The notes below the pieces were generated by a model that worked only from the letters and a program-made list of their open reading frames with translations, was not told the origin of the DNA and searched no databases. From positions 248,001-312,000 of the forward strand of contig NZ_VWWJ01000003.1 of the NCBI RefSeq assembly GCF_011753055.1: DNA of 64,000 nucleotides, read 5' to 3'. Positions 9,547 to 19,725 of this stretch are shown one piece after another. A program made the position numbers and the translations under genes. Position 1 is the first letter of the stretch; every line of letters begins with the position of its first letter. The stretch is from Burkholderia sp. Ax-1719. Lineage in GTDB: Bacteria > Pseudomonadota > Gammaproteobacteria > Burkholderiales > Burkholderiaceae.

Positions 9547-10651
9547 ATGGAAGCGGAACGTCTCAACGCGATCGAAGCCCTTTTGGCGGACCTGCGCTCA
9601 CGCGCAGGCGAGCTACGGGGGTATCTTTGACTACGACGTAAAAGCCCGACGGCTCGTCGAAGTCAATAGCGAACTCGAAGACCCCAACGTCTGGAACGAC
9701 TCCAAGCACGCACAGGGTCTCGGCAAGGAAAAGAAGCTGCTCGAAGGCGTCGTGCATGTGCTCGACGGTCTCGAGAACGACACGCGCGACACCCAGGATC
9801 TCTTCGAGATGGCCCGCGAAGAAGGCGATGAGGACACCCTCGTCTCCATCGAAAGCGATGCCCAGGAGATCGAAAAGCGCGTCGCCGACGTCGAGTTCCG
9901 CCGCATGTTCGCGAACCCGGCCGACCCGAATAACGCCTTTATCGACATCCAGGCTGGCGCCGGCGGCACCGAAGCGTGCGACTGGGCGTCCATGCTGCTG
10001 CGCCAGTACGTGCGTTACTGCGAGCGCAAGGGCTTCAAGATCGAAGTGCTGGAAGAATCGGAAGGCGACGTCGCCGGCATCAAGAGCGCGACCATCAAGG
10101 TCGAAGGCGAATATGCCTACGGCTTCCTGCGCACCGAAACCGGCATTCACCGTCTGGTGCGCAAGTCGCCGTTCGACTCGTCGGGCGGCCGTCATACGTC
10201 GTTCTCGTCGGTGTTCGTGTACCCGGAAATCGACGATTCGTTCGAGATCGAAGTCAATCCGGCCGATCTGCGTATCGACACCTACCGCGCTTCGGGCGCG
10301 GGCGGTCAGCACATCAACAAGACCGACTCCGCTGTGCGTATTACGCACGTGCCGTCGGGCATCGTCGTGCAGTGCCAGAACGACCGCTCGCAGCACCGTA
10401 ACCGCGCCGAAGCCATGGCCATGCTCAAATCGCGCCTCTATGAAGCCGAAATGCGCAAGCGCCAGTCGGAGCAGGACAAGCTCGAAGCGGGCAAGTCGGA
10501 TGTGGGCTGGGGTCACCAGATCCGCTCCTACGTGCTCGACAACAGCCGTATCAAGGATCTGCGCACCAACGTCGAAATCAGCAACACCAAGGCCGTGCTC
10601 GACGGCGATCTCGACGCCTTCATCAGCGCAAGCCTGAAACAAGGCGTGTAA
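9547..10651 (+). CDS. prfB: peptide chain release factor 2, with programmed +1 frameshift
   Basis: RF2 recognises UGA and UAA and triggers peptide release at the ribosome. The gene is in two frames. Codons 1-27 run from ATG 9547 and end with CGG GGG TAT CTT, followed by an in-frame TGA at 9628-9630. A +1 shift at CTT TGA C skips T9628 and resumes at GAC 9629, reading [13 protein letters not shown] to the stop at 10649-10651. The product is 367 residues, the usual RF2 length. A Shine-Dalgarno-like GGGGG lies just upstream of the slip site, as in the classical autoregulatory frameshift. The GGQ peptidyl-transferase motif is present ([17 protein letters not shown]) and the SPF tripeptide appears in RKSPFDSSG. 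This is not a pseudogene. Confidence 0.97.
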
Positions 10652-10783
10652 TTTATCTCGCGCCACGGCGGCGCTGCCGCGCAGTAGTCGCCCAGCCGCC
10701 GCCCTCTCCCGCAGCCCCGCATCGTCATCATTGCCCGCGATGCGCGGCGCTGCCGGAACCGAACTCCAAGAACCCGAGCCATC

Positions 10784-12328
10784 ATGACCGAACCGACCCA
10801 GCAGAACGCGCAGAATACGCCCAGCGCCGCGCCCGATATCGACGACAACCAGATCATCGCCGAGCGCCGCGAGAAACTGCGCGCGCTGCGCGAGGCGGGT
10901 GTCGCCTTCCCGAACGACTTCCGCCCCACCCACCACGCCGCCGACCTGCAACGCGATCACGCCGAAACGGATAAAGACGCACTCGAAGCGAATCCGCTCG
11001 AAGTGAAGATCGCCGGCCGCATGATGCTCAAGCGCGTGATGGGCAAGGCGAGCTTCGCCACGGTGCGCGACGGCTCGGGCCAGATCCAGTTCTTCATTAC
11101 GCCCGCCGATGTGGGCGAAGCCACTTACGACGCGTTCAAGAAGTGGGACCTGGGCGATATCGTCGCGGCAACCGGCGTGCTGTTCCGCACCAACAAGGGC
11201 GAGCTTTCGGTGCGTTGCACGGAACTGCGCCTGCTGTCGAAGTCGCTGCGCCCGCTGCCGGACAAGTTCCACGGTCTCGCCGACCAGGAAATGCGCTATC
11301 GCCAGCGTTATGTCGACCTGATCGTCACGCCGGAATCGCGCGACACGTTCGTGGCGCGTACCAAGGCGATCTCGTCGGTGCGCCGCTTCATGTCGGACGC
11401 GAACTTCATGGAAGTCGAAACGCCGATGCTGCACCCGATCCCGGGCGGCGCGGCGGCCAAGCCGTTCATCACGCACCACAACGCGCTCGATATGCAGATG
11501 TACATGCGTATCGCGCCTGAGCTGTACCTGAAGCGCCTGATCGTGGGCGGCTTCGAGCGCGTGTTCGAAATCAACCGGAATTTCCGTAACGAAGGCGTGT
11601 CGCCGCGTCACAATCCGGAATTCACGATGATGGAGTTCTACGCCGCGTACACCGATTACCGCTGGCTGATGGACTTCACGGAACAACTGATCCGTCAGGC
11701 CGCCGTCGACGCGAGCGGCACCGCTACGCTCGAATACCAGGGCCGCGAACTCGATCTGTCGAAGCCGTTCCATCGTCTGACGATCGTGCAGGCGATCCAG
11801 AAGTACGCGCCGCAGTACACGACCGAACAACTCGCCGATGCCGCCTTCCTGCGCACGGAACTGAAGAAGTTCGGCGTGGATGCCAACCAGCCGCAGTTCC
11901 TGAACGCCGGCGTGGGCGCGCTGCAACTGGCGCTGTTCGAAGAAACGGCTGAATCGCAGCTGTGGGAACCCACCTTCATCATCGATTACCCGGTGGAAGT
12001 GTCGCCGCTGGCGCGCGCATCGGACACGATGCCGGGCATCACGGAGCGTTTCGAACTGTTCATCACGGGCCGCGAAATCGCCAATGGTTTCTCGGAGCTG
12101 AACGATCCGGAAGATCAGGCCGCGCGCTTCAAGAAGCAGGTCGAGCAGAAGGACGCGGGCGACGAAGAAGCCATGTTCTACGACGCCGACTACATTCGCG
12201 CGCTTGAATACGGCATGCCCCCGACAGGCGGTTGCGGTATCGGCATCGACCGTCTGGTCATGCTGCTGACCAACAGCGCGACCATCCGCGACGTGCTGCT
12301 CTTCCCGCACCTGCGCCGCGAAGACTAA
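10784..12328 (+). CDS. lysS: lysyl-tRNA synthetase, class II
   Basis: Charges tRNA-Lys with lysine. The 514-residue protein has an N-terminal OB-fold anticodon-binding domain (roughly residues 75-185) and a class II catalytic core. Motif 1 lies around [21 protein letters not shown], motif 2 is [20 protein letters not shown], and motif 3 is [13 protein letters not shown]. The N-terminal 30 residues are Gln/Asn/Thr-rich and probably flexible. It follows prfB by 132 bases in the arrangement known from E. coli. A strong hairpin lies downstream. Confidence 0.97.
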   Translation: MTEPTQQNAQNTPSAAPDIDDNQIIAERREKLRALREAGVAFPNDFRPTHHAADLQRDHAETDKDALEANPLEVKIAGRMMLKRVMGKASFATVRDGSGQIQFFITPADVGEATYDAFKKWDLGDIVAATGVLFRTNKGELSVRCTELRLLSKSLRPLPDKFHGLADQEMRYRQRYVDLIVTPESRDTFVARTKAISSVRRFMSDANFMEVETPMLHPIPGGAAAKPFITHHNALDMQMYMRIAPELYLKRLIVGGFERVFEINRNFRNEGVSPRHNPEFTMMEFYAAYTDYRWLMDFTEQLIRQAAVDASGTATLEYQGRELDLSKPFHRLTIVQAIQKYAPQYTTEQLADAAFLRTELKKFGVDANQPQFLNAGVGALQLALFEETAESQLWEPTFIIDYPVEVSPLARASDTMPGITERFELFITGREIANGFSELNDPEDQAARFKKQVEQKDAGDEEAMFYDADYIRALEYGMPPTGGCGIGIDRLVMLLTNSATIRDVLLFPHLRRED

Positions 12329-12684
12329 GTCGCTGACGGATTCAGCCCGAACGGGGCGCATGCGGTTCTCGCCGCATGCGCCCCGTTTCTTTTGGCCCGC
12401 CACCTGAGGCGCAGCCGCGAAAAAGTGTCAATTATTTGTAACCTTCGGTAAAAGCTGCCGCGCATCGACGGGCGCGCCGCGGGCATGTGCTTTGCGCATT
12501 GACGGAAAACCACGCCATGCAAGGCTGCACCATGGAGCCGATCAGCACTGGGATCTTTCTGATGCGCCACCTTGCAGAAGAGGTTACACATTGAAACGCC
12601 CGGGTCGCAGGATTGGCTCACACTGATCTGACTAGATTGACCGAATTTTCTTACGAGCCAACTCTGCAAAAGACGGAGCCTGTC
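12329..12684 (+). other. intergenic region between lysS and the glycine-zipper gene
   Basis: Apart from the lysS terminator I see no gene here. A promoter for the downstream gene must lie in it, but no convincing -35/-10 pair was found. Reading frames crossing it on the minus strand are antisense shadows. Confidence 0.5.
12351..12394 (+). terminator. rho-independent terminator of lysS
   Basis: A perfect 15-bp stem, ACGGGGCGCATGCGG pairing with CCGCATGCGCCCCGT around a six-base loop, is followed by TTCTTTT. It begins 22 bases after the lysS stop. Confidence 0.85.
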
Positions 12685-13419
12685 ATGAACAATCCTGATC
12701 CGAAACTGACCACACAGACCACGCCGGCAACGAATCGCCGGATTCATCCGCTCATCGCTACGGCGGCGGGCGCTGTGATCGTCGCGAGCCTTGCGGCGAC
12801 CGCAGCCATTACCGGCGTGTTCCCGAAAGCCTCCAGCAACGCCGAACAAAGCGCGCAAAGCCAGACCGGCCAGACGACCGTGATGGCGTCGCAGCCGGTG
12901 GTTGACTCCACGCGCGCCGCCGCGCCAGCGCCGAGCGCGCAATACGCGCAGAACACTGCGCCTGCGCAGCCCACGCCTGCGCAGCAGCAACAGGCACAGG
13001 CAGCGCAAGCGCCCGCGGCCCCGCCGCCGCAATACGCTCAGCAACCGCAGCAGTACGCCCAGGAAGCGCAGCCGCAACAGCCCGCGTGCGCGTCGTGCGG
13101 CGTCGTCGAAGGGATTTCCGCCACGCGTCAGGAAGGGCACGGCACCGGCATTGGCGCAGTGGGCGGCGCTGTGGCGGGCGGCGTGGTCGGCAACCAGTTC
13201 GGCGCGGGTGGCGGCCGCACGGCCATGACGCTGCTGGGCGCGCTGGGTGGCGGTCTCGCCGGTAACTCGGTCGAGAAGCATCTGCGCAGCACCACCGCTT
13301 ATTCGGTGCGCGTGCGCATGGATAACGGCAAGACGCGTTACTTCACGTATCACGAAGCGCCGCCGTTCCAGCAAGGCCAGCGCGTGCGGATCGAACACGG
13401 CACGCTCGCCGCGGCTTAA
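12685..13419 (+). CDS. glycine-zipper 2TM domain membrane protein (17-kDa-antigen-like)
   Basis: A 244-residue envelope protein of unknown exact role. An N-terminal hydrophobic anchor (HPLIATAAGAVIVASLAAT, about residues 25-50) is followed by a low-complexity Gln/Ala/Pro linker of about 80 residues. Next come a Cys pair (CASCG) and a glycine-zipper segment with repeated GxxxG spacing (GIGAVGGAVAGGVVGNQFG, GALGGGLAGNSVEK), then a C-terminal beta-rich tail (YSVRVRMDNGKTRYF). This matches the Rickettsia 17-kDa surface-antigen type. Start ATG 12685 has GGAG with suitable spacing; an upstream in-frame ATG lacks one. It stands alone with its own terminator. Confidence 0.8.
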   Translation: MNNPDPKLTTQTTPATNRRIHPLIATAAGAVIVASLAATAAITGVFPKASSNAEQSAQSQTGQTTVMASQPVVDSTRAAAPAPSAQYAQNTAPAQPTPAQQQQAQAAQAPAAPPPQYAQQPQQYAQEAQPQQPACASCGVVEGISATRQEGHGTGIGAVGGAVAGGVVGNQFGAGGGRTAMTLLGALGGGLAGNSVEKHLRSTTAYSVRVRMDNGKTRYFTYHEAPPFQQGQRVRIEHGTLAAA

Positions 13420-13441
13420 CCCGTTTAGAGCGCCAAAACAA

Positions 13442-13476
13442 AAGGCGATTCACCGTGAAGGTGAATCGCCTTTTTC
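13442..13476. terminator. bidirectional terminator between the glycine-zipper gene and iscX
   Basis: A perfect 13-bp stem, AAGGCGATTCACC with GGTGAATCGCCTT around a five-base loop, is followed by T-runs on both strands (TTTTT on plus; CCTTTTGTTTT on minus). It lies between two converging genes and ends both the glycine-zipper transcript and the isc operon. Confidence 0.88.
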
Positions 13477-13514
13477 ATTGTGTCTACACGCGGAATCGAC
13501 GTGAATCCGGTCGA

Positions 13515-13712
13515 TCAATACGCCGCGTCGTCAATCCATGCCGCCTGAATCGCTTCGAGGATTTTCTCGTTCGAACGCTCGGGATCGTCGTCAAAGCCTT
13601 CGAGTTCGGTGATCCAGCGATGCAGATCGGTGAAGCGCACATATTGTGGGTCGACATCCGGATGGGTATCCGTCAACGCCACTGCGATGTCCTGCGTATC
13701 GGTCCATTTCAT
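13515..13712 (-). CDS. iscX: Fe-S assembly protein IscX
   Basis: A small acidic adaptor (65 residues) that binds IscS and modulates cluster assembly, possibly as a frataxin-like iron-dependent regulator. The sequence starts [19 protein letters not shown] and ends AAWIDDAAY, matching the family over its whole length. The acidic, aromatic surface used for IscS binding is recognisable ([15 protein letters not shown]). The frame is open upstream, but ATG 13712 gives the family N-terminus and is preceded by AAAGAGGA. It is the last gene of the isc operon, 26 bases after fdx. Confidence 0.92.
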   Translation of the reverse strand: MKWTDTQDIAVALTDTHPDVDPQYVRFTDLHRWITELEGFDDDPERSNEKILEAIQAAWIDDAAY

Positions 13713-13738
13713 GGCTGCGCGCTCCTCTTTGGGATGGA

Positions 13739-14080
13739 TCAGTGGTTTTCCTTCGCGTGATTGATCGAGTAACGCGGAATCTCGACCACGAGGTCGTCCT
13801 CGGCCGGCACGAGCGCCTGACACGAGAGTCGCGAAGTGGGCTCCAGACCCCATGCCTTGTCGAGCAGGTCGTCTTCGAGCTCTTCCGACGGTTCGAGCGC
13901 GTTAAAACCTTCGCGCACGATCACGTGACAGGTCGTGCAGGCACACGACTTTTCGCAGGCGTGTTCGATTGCGATGCCGTGTTCCAGCAGCGCGTCGCAC
14001 ACGCTCTCACCCGGCTTGGCGTCGATCACCGCGCCATCCGGGCACAGTTCGACATGGGGCAGCACCACGATTTGAGGCAT
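13739..14080 (-). CDS. fdx: ISC-type 2Fe-2S ferredoxin
   Basis: Adrenodoxin-type [2Fe-2S] ferredoxin that supplies electrons during cluster assembly on IscU. The 113-residue protein contains the cluster loop [14 protein letters not shown] and a later SRLSCQ, giving the C-x5-C-x2-C plus distal Cys pattern. Start ATG 14080 ([16 protein letters not shown]) is the family start; the frame extends further without family similarity. It lies 156 bases after hscA and is followed by iscX. Confidence 0.95.
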   Translation of the reverse strand: MPQIVVLPHVELCPDGAVIDAKPGESVCDALLEHGIAIEHACEKSCACTTCHVIVREGFNALEPSEELEDDLLDKAWGLEPTSRLSCQALVPAEDDLVVEIPRYSINHAKENH

Positions 14081-14236
14081 TCTGATTTCCGTAATCCAAA
14101 ACTTGTCATATCGGGCGCGCCCCGTCAGCCGACGGCGGCACACCCATTCTACTAACGTCGCGCACTTCGCTGCATCGGGAAAGCACGCAGAGCGCGTGCC
14201 CTTCCCATGCGCATTCACGTGCGCTCAGTCACACAT

Positions 14237-16108
14237 TCAGCCGATCTCGTCGAGCTTCTTGCCCGCCAGCGCGCGCTTGATGCCCTTGTTCATGCGGCGG
14301 GCCGCGAACTCGTCGGTACCTTCGGCGAGCGACTTGGAGGCCGCTTCGATGCCGCCGGTGTCTTCGCTTTGCGCAATCTGCGCGAGCGCCGCCACCAGCT
14401 TGTCGAGTTCCACGCGCTCGTCGTCGTCGAGCAGTTCGCCGTCGGCGGCCAGCGCCGATTGCGTCGCTTCGATCACGCGTTGCGCTTCGACCTGCGCTTC
14501 GCGCAGTGCACGCGCGCGCATGTCGATATCGGCGGTCTTGAAGCTGTCTTCGAGCATCTTCGCGATGTCGTCATCGGCGAGACCGTAGGACGGCTTGACC
14601 ACCACGGACGCTTCCACGCCCGACAACTGCTCGCGCGCAAACACCGACAGCAGGCCGTCCGCGTCCACCTGGTACGTCACGCGGATGCGCGCCGCGCCTG
14701 CCGCCATCGGCGGAATGCCGCGCAGTTCGAAACGCGCCAGCGAACGGCAGTCGGACACCAGCTCGCGCTCGCCCTGCACCACGTGGATCGCCATGGCCGT
14801 CTGGCCATCCTTGAAGGTCGTGAAGTCCTGCGCGCGCGCGACCGGAATGGTCGAGTTGCGCGGGATGATCTTCTCGACCAGACCGCCCATCGTTTCCACG
14901 CCCAGCGACAGCGGAATCACGTCGAGCAGCAGCCAGTCGTCGTCGCCGCCACGGTTGCCTGCGAGCAGGTCGGCCTGGATTGCCGCGCCAAGCGCCACCA
15001 CCTGGTCCGGATCGAGATTGATCAGCGGCGGCTGGCCGAAGAACTGTTCGACCGCACGACGGATCACCGGCATGCGCGTCGCGCCGCCCACCAGCACCAC
15101 GCCCTTGACGTCCTTCGAACCGACCTTGGCGTCGCGCAGGGCCTTCTTCGTGGGCGTGAGCGTGCGCTGAACCAGCGCCTGCGTAAGCGCTTCAAAGCGC
15201 GCTTCGTCGATCGTCACGGCAAGCGCCGCGCCATTCGAGAGCGTGACTTCGATACGCGCTTCGGGCGCGGAAGACAGCGCTTCCTTGGCGTCGCGTGCGC
15301 GATCGAGCAACAGACGCACGTCTTCGGGCGCGAGCGCCGCGCGCTCGATACCCGCCTGCTCCAGCACATAGGCAAACACCGCGTGATCGAAATCGTCGCC
15401 GCCGAGCGCCGAATCGCCGCCCGCTGCCAGCACCTCGAACACACCCTTGGTGAGCTTGAGGATCGACAGGTCGAAGGTGCCGCCGCCGAGGTCATAGACC
15501 GCGTAGAGGCCTTCCGAACCGTTGTCGAGGCCGTAGGCAATCGCCGCTGCGGTCGGCTCGTTGAGCAGACGCAGCACGTTCAGCCCGGCCAGACGCGCCG
15601 CGTCCTTGGTGGCCTGGCGCTGCGCTTCGTCGAAATACGCGGGCACGGTGATGACCGCGCCAACCAGATCGTCGCCGAGCGAGTCTTCGGCACGCTGACG
15701 CAGCGTCGCGAGAATTTCCGCCGAGACTTCGACCGGGCTTTTCACGCCGTCGATGGTCTGGATCTGCACCATGCCCGGCGCGTCGACAAAGTCGTACGGC
15801 GCGTTGGCCGCGCCTTCGACGTCCGCCTTGCCGCGGCCCATGAAGCGCTTGACCGAAACGATGGTGTTGCGCGGATCGGTAGCGGCTTCGGCCTTGGCGG
15901 TGCGGCCGATGCGACGGCCGCCATTCGCCAGATAGCGCACGACGGACGGCAGCAGCACGTGGCCGTCTTCGTCGGGCAGGACGTCGGGCACGCCGCTGCG
16001 CACCGCGGCGACCAGCGAGTTCGTGGTGCCCAGGTCGATGCCGACAGCCAGCCGCCGCTGATGCGGCGCCGGCGCCATGCCGGGTTCGGAGATTTGCAGT
16101 AGTGCCAT
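14237..16108 (-). CDS. hscA: Fe-S assembly Hsp70 chaperone HscA
   Basis: A specialised Hsp70 that, with HscB, drives ATP-dependent release of clusters from IscU. At 623 residues it has HscA length. It has the actin-like ATPase domain ([13 protein letters not shown] at the N-terminus, [30 protein letters not shown]), the interdomain linker ([18 protein letters not shown]) and a substrate-binding domain expected to hold the IscU LPPVK motif. The C-terminal lid is shorter than in DnaK. hscB lies 81 bases upstream. Confidence 0.97.
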   Translation of the reverse strand: MALLQISEPGMAPAPHQRRLAVGIDLGTTNSLVAAVRSGVPDVLPDEDGHVLLPSVVRYLANGGRRIGRTAKAEAATDPRNTIVSVKRFMGRGKADVEGAANAPYDFVDAPGMVQIQTIDGVKSPVEVSAEILATLRQRAEDSLGDDLVGAVITVPAYFDEAQRQATKDAARLAGLNVLRLLNEPTAAAIAYGLDNGSEGLYAVYDLGGGTFDLSILKLTKGVFEVLAAGGDSALGGDDFDHAVFAYVLEQAGIERAALAPEDVRLLLDRARDAKEALSSAPEARIEVTLSNGAALAVTIDEARFEALTQALVQRTLTPTKKALRDAKVGSKDVKGVVLVGGATRMPVIRRAVEQFFGQPPLINLDPDQVVALGAAIQADLLAGNRGGDDDWLLLDVIPLSLGVETMGGLVEKIIPRNSTIPVARAQDFTTFKDGQTAMAIHVVQGERELVSDCRSLARFELRGIPPMAAGAARIRVTYQVDADGLLSVFAREQLSGVEASVVVKPSYGLADDDIAKMLEDSFKTADIDMRARALREAQVEAQRVIEATQSALAADGELLDDDERVELDKLVAALAQIAQSEDTGGIEAASKSLAEGTDEFAARRMNKGIKRALAGKKLDEIG

Positions 16109-16189
16109 CTGAGTATTCTGTTAGCGGCCGCCTGGCGTCGCGCGAAGCGCGCCACCCGTGGCCCTGTCCTGTATCCGGGGTTCTACGCT

Positions 16190-16735
16190 TTAGCCTTCCA
16201 GCCGCTCGATCTGCGTATCGACTTCGGCCGCCACGCGCTCTATGAACATCAGCTGGCGCACCGCTTCCGCCGCCGGCTGGTTCGAGCCGCTGTCGAGCAG
16301 CGCGCCGAGCTTCGTCAGGCGCACGCGTTCGTCGTCGCGCAGGTCGCTGGCGAGCGCATCGAGTGCATCGACGTTCTTCGCGCCGACCGCGTCTTCGATG
16401 GCTTCGCGCCATTCCATCTGCTGCATCAGAAAGGCCGGTTCCATCGCCGTGTTGTTCTCGGCGCCGACGTCGATGCCGCGCAGGTGCAGCAGGTACTTCG
16501 CGCGCTTGAGCGGGTCGCGCAGCGTCTGATACGCCTCATTGGCGCGCGTGGCCCATTGCATCGCTACGCGCTTTTGCGCTTCGCCCGCCGCCGCAAAGCG
16601 GTCGGGGTGCACCTGCGCCTGCACGGTGCGGTAGGCGTGATCGAGCGCGTCGGCGTCGAGCGCGAACTGCTCGTTCAGGCCGAACAGCACGAAGTGGCTG
16701 TCGGTGAGCGAGGAAAGCGAAGAGAGCGAGGCCAT
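16190..16735 (-). CDS. hscB: Fe-S assembly co-chaperone HscB (J-domain)
   Basis: J-protein that delivers IscU to HscA and stimulates its ATPase. The 181-residue protein has an N-terminal J-domain with the HPD motif at residues 43-45 ([12 protein letters not shown]) and a C-terminal three-helix IscU-binding domain ([17 protein letters not shown]). It lies 77 bases downstream of iscA. A terminator-like hairpin lies in that gap and may set the level of hscBA-fdx-iscX relative to iscRSUA. Confidence 0.95.
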   Translation of the reverse strand: MASLSSLSSLTDSHFVLFGLNEQFALDADALDHAYRTVQAQVHPDRFAAAGEAQKRVAMQWATRANEAYQTLRDPLKRAKYLLHLRGIDVGAENNTAMEPAFLMQQMEWREAIEDAVGAKNVDALDALASDLRDDERVRLTKLGALLDSGSNQPAAEAVRQLMFIERVAAEVDTQIERLEG

Positions 16736-16771
16736 CGGATCGAACGTATTGTGTGGGGCTTTGAAAAATCA

Positions 16772-16795
16772 AAAAGGCGGCACAGGCCGCCTTTT
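16772..16795 (-). terminator. intra-operon terminator-like hairpin between iscA and hscB
   Basis: On the minus strand, AAAAGGCGGC and GCCGCCTTTT form a 10-bp stem around a four-base loop, followed by TTGATTTTTC. This has the form of an intrinsic terminator, yet it lies inside the isc operon, 18 bases after the iscA stop. It probably acts as an attenuator or 3'-end stabiliser. Confidence 0.75.
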
Positions 16796-16812
16796 CACCG
16801 CAACGCGCGGGC

Positions 16813-17136
16813 TTACACGCGGAAGGACTCGCCGCAACCGCACTCGTCCTTCACGTTCGGGTTGTTGAACTTGAAGCCTTCGTTCAGGCCTTCGCGCACG
16901 AAGTCGAGCTGCGTGCCGTCGATATACGAGAGACTCTTCGGATCGACGATCACCTTCACGCCGTGGCTCTCGAACACGTTGTCTTCGGGCGCGAGCTCGT
17001 CGACGTATTCGAGCTTGTATGCCAGACCCGAGCAGCCCGTGGTACGCACGCCCAGGCGCAAGCCCACGCCCTTGCCGCGACGGACCAGGTACTTCTGCAC
17101 GTGCTGTGCCGCTTTTTCAGTCAACGAGATTGCCAT
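16813..17136 (-). CDS. iscA: Fe-S assembly A-type carrier IscA
   Basis: A-type iron-sulfur carrier that passes clusters from the IscU scaffold to apo-proteins. The 107-residue protein has all three conserved cysteines: one in [10 protein letters not shown] and two in ECGCGESF near the C-terminus. Family length is matched exactly. It lies 193 bases after iscU, the longest gap in the operon; I see no gene or clear structure in that gap. Confidence 0.96.
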   Translation of the reverse strand: MAISLTEKAAQHVQKYLVRRGKGVGLRLGVRTTGCSGLAYKLEYVDELAPEDNVFESHGVKVIVDPKSLSYIDGTQLDFVREGLNEGFKFNNPNVKDECGCGESFRV

Positions 17137-17329
17137 AACGTTTTCGCCCTACTCCATGTCGTGCGTCGCAGTGCGCCTTCAACTGCCAGATTTCCTGCCA
17201 GATTCGCGCCGCTTCTTCACGCCGTGGCGCAGGCTTGCCTGCATCCAGATCGTTCATTCCACAGCGGCGCTCCTTTTACTTTTCAAGGTGCGCCGCCGTC
17301 CCGCCCGCTTGCGCGGTGCCTTACGGTGC

Positions 17330-17734
17330 TTAGACCGCGTCGGCCTTAGCGTCCGCCGAGTGGCGTTGCTTGTAGTCGGCGACCGCTGCCTTGATCGCGT
17401 CTTCCGCGAGGATCGAGCAGTGGATCTTCACCGGCGGCAGCGCCAGTTCTTCGGCGATCTGCGTGTTCTTGATGTCGAGGGCCTGATCGAGCGTCTTGCC
17501 CTTGACCCATTCCGTGACCAGCGAGCTCGAAGCGATTGCCGAGCCGCAGCCATAGGTCTTGAACTTCGCGTCTTCGATCACGCCGTCCGCGCCCACGCGG
17601 ATCTGCAGCTTCATCACGTCGCCGCAAGCCGGTGCGCCGACCATTCCGGTGCCGACTGCATCGTCGTCCTTCGAGAACGAGCCAACGTTACGCGGGTTTT
17701 CGTAGTGGTCCAGAACCTTGTCGCTATATGCCAT
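17330..17734 (-). CDS. iscU: Fe-S cluster scaffold IscU
   Basis: Scaffold on which [2Fe-2S] clusters are built with sulfur from IscS. The 134-residue protein carries the three ligand cysteines at residues 37 (GAPACGD), 63 (YGCGSA) and 106 (KIHCSIL). The HscA recognition motif LPPVK stands just before Cys106. Start ATG 17734 is chosen over the GTG at 17740 because GGAG would be only one base from the GTG but seven from the ATG. The C-terminal tail is Ala/Asp-rich. Confidence 0.97.
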   Translation of the reverse strand: MAYSDKVLDHYENPRNVGSFSKDDDAVGTGMVGAPACGDVMKLQIRVGADGVIEDAKFKTYGCGSAIASSSLVTEWVKGKTLDQALDIKNTQIAEELALPPVKIHCSILAEDAIKAAVADYKQRHSADAKADAV

Positions 17735-17823
17735 GATCACACTCCTTCAATTCGTTGGCCGCGCTGCATTTCAATGTGCGCTGCGGCCGGGTCGAGATTC
17801 GCTTTCTGCGCGCTACGTAATGC

Positions 17824-19047
17824 TTAGTGCGCTGCCCACTGGATGGTCGACAGGTCGATACCGTCCTGGTGCATCTCCCACAGCGGCGACAGTTCGCGCA
17901 GCTTGGCGATCTTCGTCTTCAGCAGGTTGATGACGTAGTCCACGTCCTGTTCGGTCGTGAAACGGCCCACCGTGAAGCGGATCGAGCTGTGCGCCAGTTC
18001 GTCGTTACGGCCAAGCGCGCGCAGGACGTACGACGGTTCCAGCGAAGCCGACGTACAGGCCGAGCCCGACGACACCGCCACGTCCTTCACCGCCATGATC
18101 AGCGATTCGCCTTCGACGAAGTTGAAGCTGATGTTCAGGTTGTGCGGGACACGCTTTTCCATGTCGCCATTCACGTAGGTTTCTTCGATTTCCGAGAGGC
18201 CCTTGAGCAGACGGTCGCGCAGCGCGCCAACACGCGCGTTTTCCGCTTCCATCTCTTCACGCGCGATGCGGAACGCTTCGCCCATGCCGACGATCTGGTG
18301 CGTCGCCAGCGTGCCCGAACGCATGCCGCGCTCGTGACCGCCGCCGTGCATCTGCGCTTCGATACGGATACGCGGCTTGCGACGCACGTACAGCGCGCCG
18401 ATGCCCTTCGGGCCATACGTCTTGTGCGCCGAGAACGACATCAGGTCGACCTTGAGCTTTTGCAGGTCGATGGGCGTCTTGCCCGTCGATTGAGCCGCGT
18501 CCACGTGGAACACGATGCCCTTTTCGCGGCAGATCTCACCGATCGTTTCGATGTCCTGGATCACGCCGATCTCGTTATTCACGTGCATCACGGAAACGAG
18601 GATCGTGTCGGGGCGGATTGCGGCCTTGAGGGCGTCCAGGTCGATCAGACCATCGTCCTTCACCGACAGATACGTGACTTCATAGCCTTCGCGCTCAAGC
18701 TCGCGGCAGGTGTCGAGCACAGCCTTGTGCTCGGTCTTCACCGTGATGATGTGCTTGCCCTTGCTCTTGTAGAAGTGCGCGGCACCCTTGATCGCGAGGT
18801 TGTCCGATTCGGTGGCGCCGGAGGTCCAGATGATTTCGCGCGGGTCGGCGTTGACGAGCGCAGCGACCTGCTCGCGCGCTTCCTCGACCGCACGTTCCGC
18901 GTCCCAGCCGTAAGCGTGGCTGCGCGACGCCGGATTGCCGAACTGCTCGCGCAGGTACGGAATCATCTTGTCCACCACGCGCGGGTCGATCGGCGTCGTC
19001 GCGCTGTAGTCCATGTAGATGGGCAGGTGGGGAATATCGTTATTCAT
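17824..19047 (-). CDS. iscS: cysteine desulfurase IscS
   Basis: PLP enzyme converting L-cysteine to alanine plus enzyme-bound persulfide, the sulfur source for clusters and for tRNA thiolation. The 407-residue protein has the PLP lysine at about residue 209 ([12 protein letters not shown]) and the mobile-loop catalytic cysteine at about 331 ([14 protein letters not shown]). The PLP-contact motif [11 protein letters not shown] precedes it. It lies between iscR (79 bases upstream) and iscU (89 bases downstream). Confidence 0.97.
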   Translation of the reverse strand: MNNDIPHLPIYMDYSATTPIDPRVVDKMIPYLREQFGNPASRSHAYGWDAERAVEEAREQVAALVNADPREIIWTSGATESDNLAIKGAAHFYKSKGKHIITVKTEHKAVLDTCRELEREGYEVTYLSVKDDGLIDLDALKAAIRPDTILVSVMHVNNEIGVIQDIETIGEICREKGIVFHVDAAQSTGKTPIDLQKLKVDLMSFSAHKTYGPKGIGALYVRRKPRIRIEAQMHGGGHERGMRSGTLATHQIVGMGEAFRIAREEMEAENARVGALRDRLLKGLSEIEETYVNGDMEKRVPHNLNISFNFVEGESLIMAVKDVAVSSGSACTSASLEPSYVLRALGRNDELAHSSIRFTVGRFTTEQDVDYVINLLKTKIAKLRELSPLWEMHQDGIDLSTIQWAAH

Positions 19048-19126
19048 CTATCGCTCCGGGGAATCTGGGTGCTGCGCGTGTACTGTGTATTGCGTTCGTG
19101 CGTTGGCGGGGTGCGGCGCTATGCGC

Positions 19127-19660
19127 TCACGAACTCGCCATGTTGAAGATCGAGTTCGGCCCGAGCGGCACCGTCCTCACGGGCTCCACCGTCGGCGACT
19201 CGGTGCGGCGGTCGCGCAGGACGGCGGGCGCTGCGCCTTCGCGGGCGCGCTGCTTGTCCACCAGGTCCTTGAGCGACACCGAATCGAGGTACTCGACCAT
19301 CTTCTGGTTCAGCGTCGACCAGAGTTCGTGCGTCATACAGTGGCCGTCGTGCTGCTTGGTGCCTTCGCAGGCGCCCTTGCCGCCGCACTGGGTGGCGTCA
19401 AGCGGCTCGTCCACGGCAATGATGATGTCCGCGACCGTGACGTCCTCCGCGCGGCGCGCGAGGTTGTAGCCGCCGCCCGGCCCACGGACCGATTCGACGA
19501 TTTCATGACGGCGCAGCTTGCCGAACAGCTGTTCGAGGTACGACAGCGAAATGTGCTGGCGCTGACTGATACCCGCAAGCGTCACCGGGCCCTGCTCCTG
19601 GCGCAGGGCCAGGTCGATCATCGCCGTGACGGCGAAACGGCCTTTAGTGGTGAGTCTCAT
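19127..19660 (-). CDS. iscR: Rrf2-family Fe-S regulator IscR
   Basis: [2Fe-2S] winged-helix repressor that senses cluster status and represses the isc operon when cluster-loaded. The 177-residue protein starts MRLTTKGRFAVTAMIDLAL. Its cluster region has cysteines at residues 92, 98 and 108 followed by MTHELW, whose histidine is the likely fourth ligand. The spacing between the second and third cysteine is four residues longer than in E. coli IscR. Start ATG 19660 gives the family N-terminus; an upstream in-frame ATG does not. It is the first gene of the operon, with two IscR-type boxes at its promoter. Confidence 0.96.
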   Translation of the reverse strand: MRLTTKGRFAVTAMIDLALRQEQGPVTLAGISQRQHISLSYLEQLFGKLRRHEIVESVRGPGGGYNLARRAEDVTVADIIIAVDEPLDATQCGGKGACEGTKQHDGHCMTHELWSTLNQKMVEYLDSVSLKDLVDKQRAREGAAPAVLRDRRTESPTVEPVRTVPLGPNSIFNMASS

Positions 19661-19677
19661 GATGTAGGGGAACCGCA

Positions 19678-19702
19678 ATTCTCGACAATTTTCGTCAAGT
19701 AT
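19678..19702 (-). promoter_or_regulatory. IscR type 1 box, promoter-proximal
   Basis: On the minus strand the 25-bp site begins ATACTTGACGA and ends TTGTCGAGAAT, matching the type 1 IscR pattern with its central GAC...GTC dyad. It overlaps the -10 box and probable start of the iscR promoter, where bound holo-IscR would block transcription. Confidence 0.7.
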
Positions 19703-19725
19703 AAATACATGACTAGTTTAGTCAA
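19698..19725 (-). promoter_or_regulatory. sigma-70 promoter of the isc operon
   Basis: On the minus strand: -35 TTGACT (19725-19720), 16-bp spacer, -10 TATACT (19703-19698). The predicted start lies about 30 bases before the iscR ATG. Both boxes are embedded in IscR-type sites. Confidence 0.75.

Noticed and set aside
9547..9630. prfB as a pseudogene with an early stop
   Set aside because: The stop is the conserved programmed frameshift site.
9563..12403. Open frame of about 950 codons on the minus strand
   Set aside because: Antisense to prfB and lysS; no motifs.
12325..13398. Minus-strand frame opposite the glycine-zipper gene
   Set aside because: Antisense shadow; no domain.
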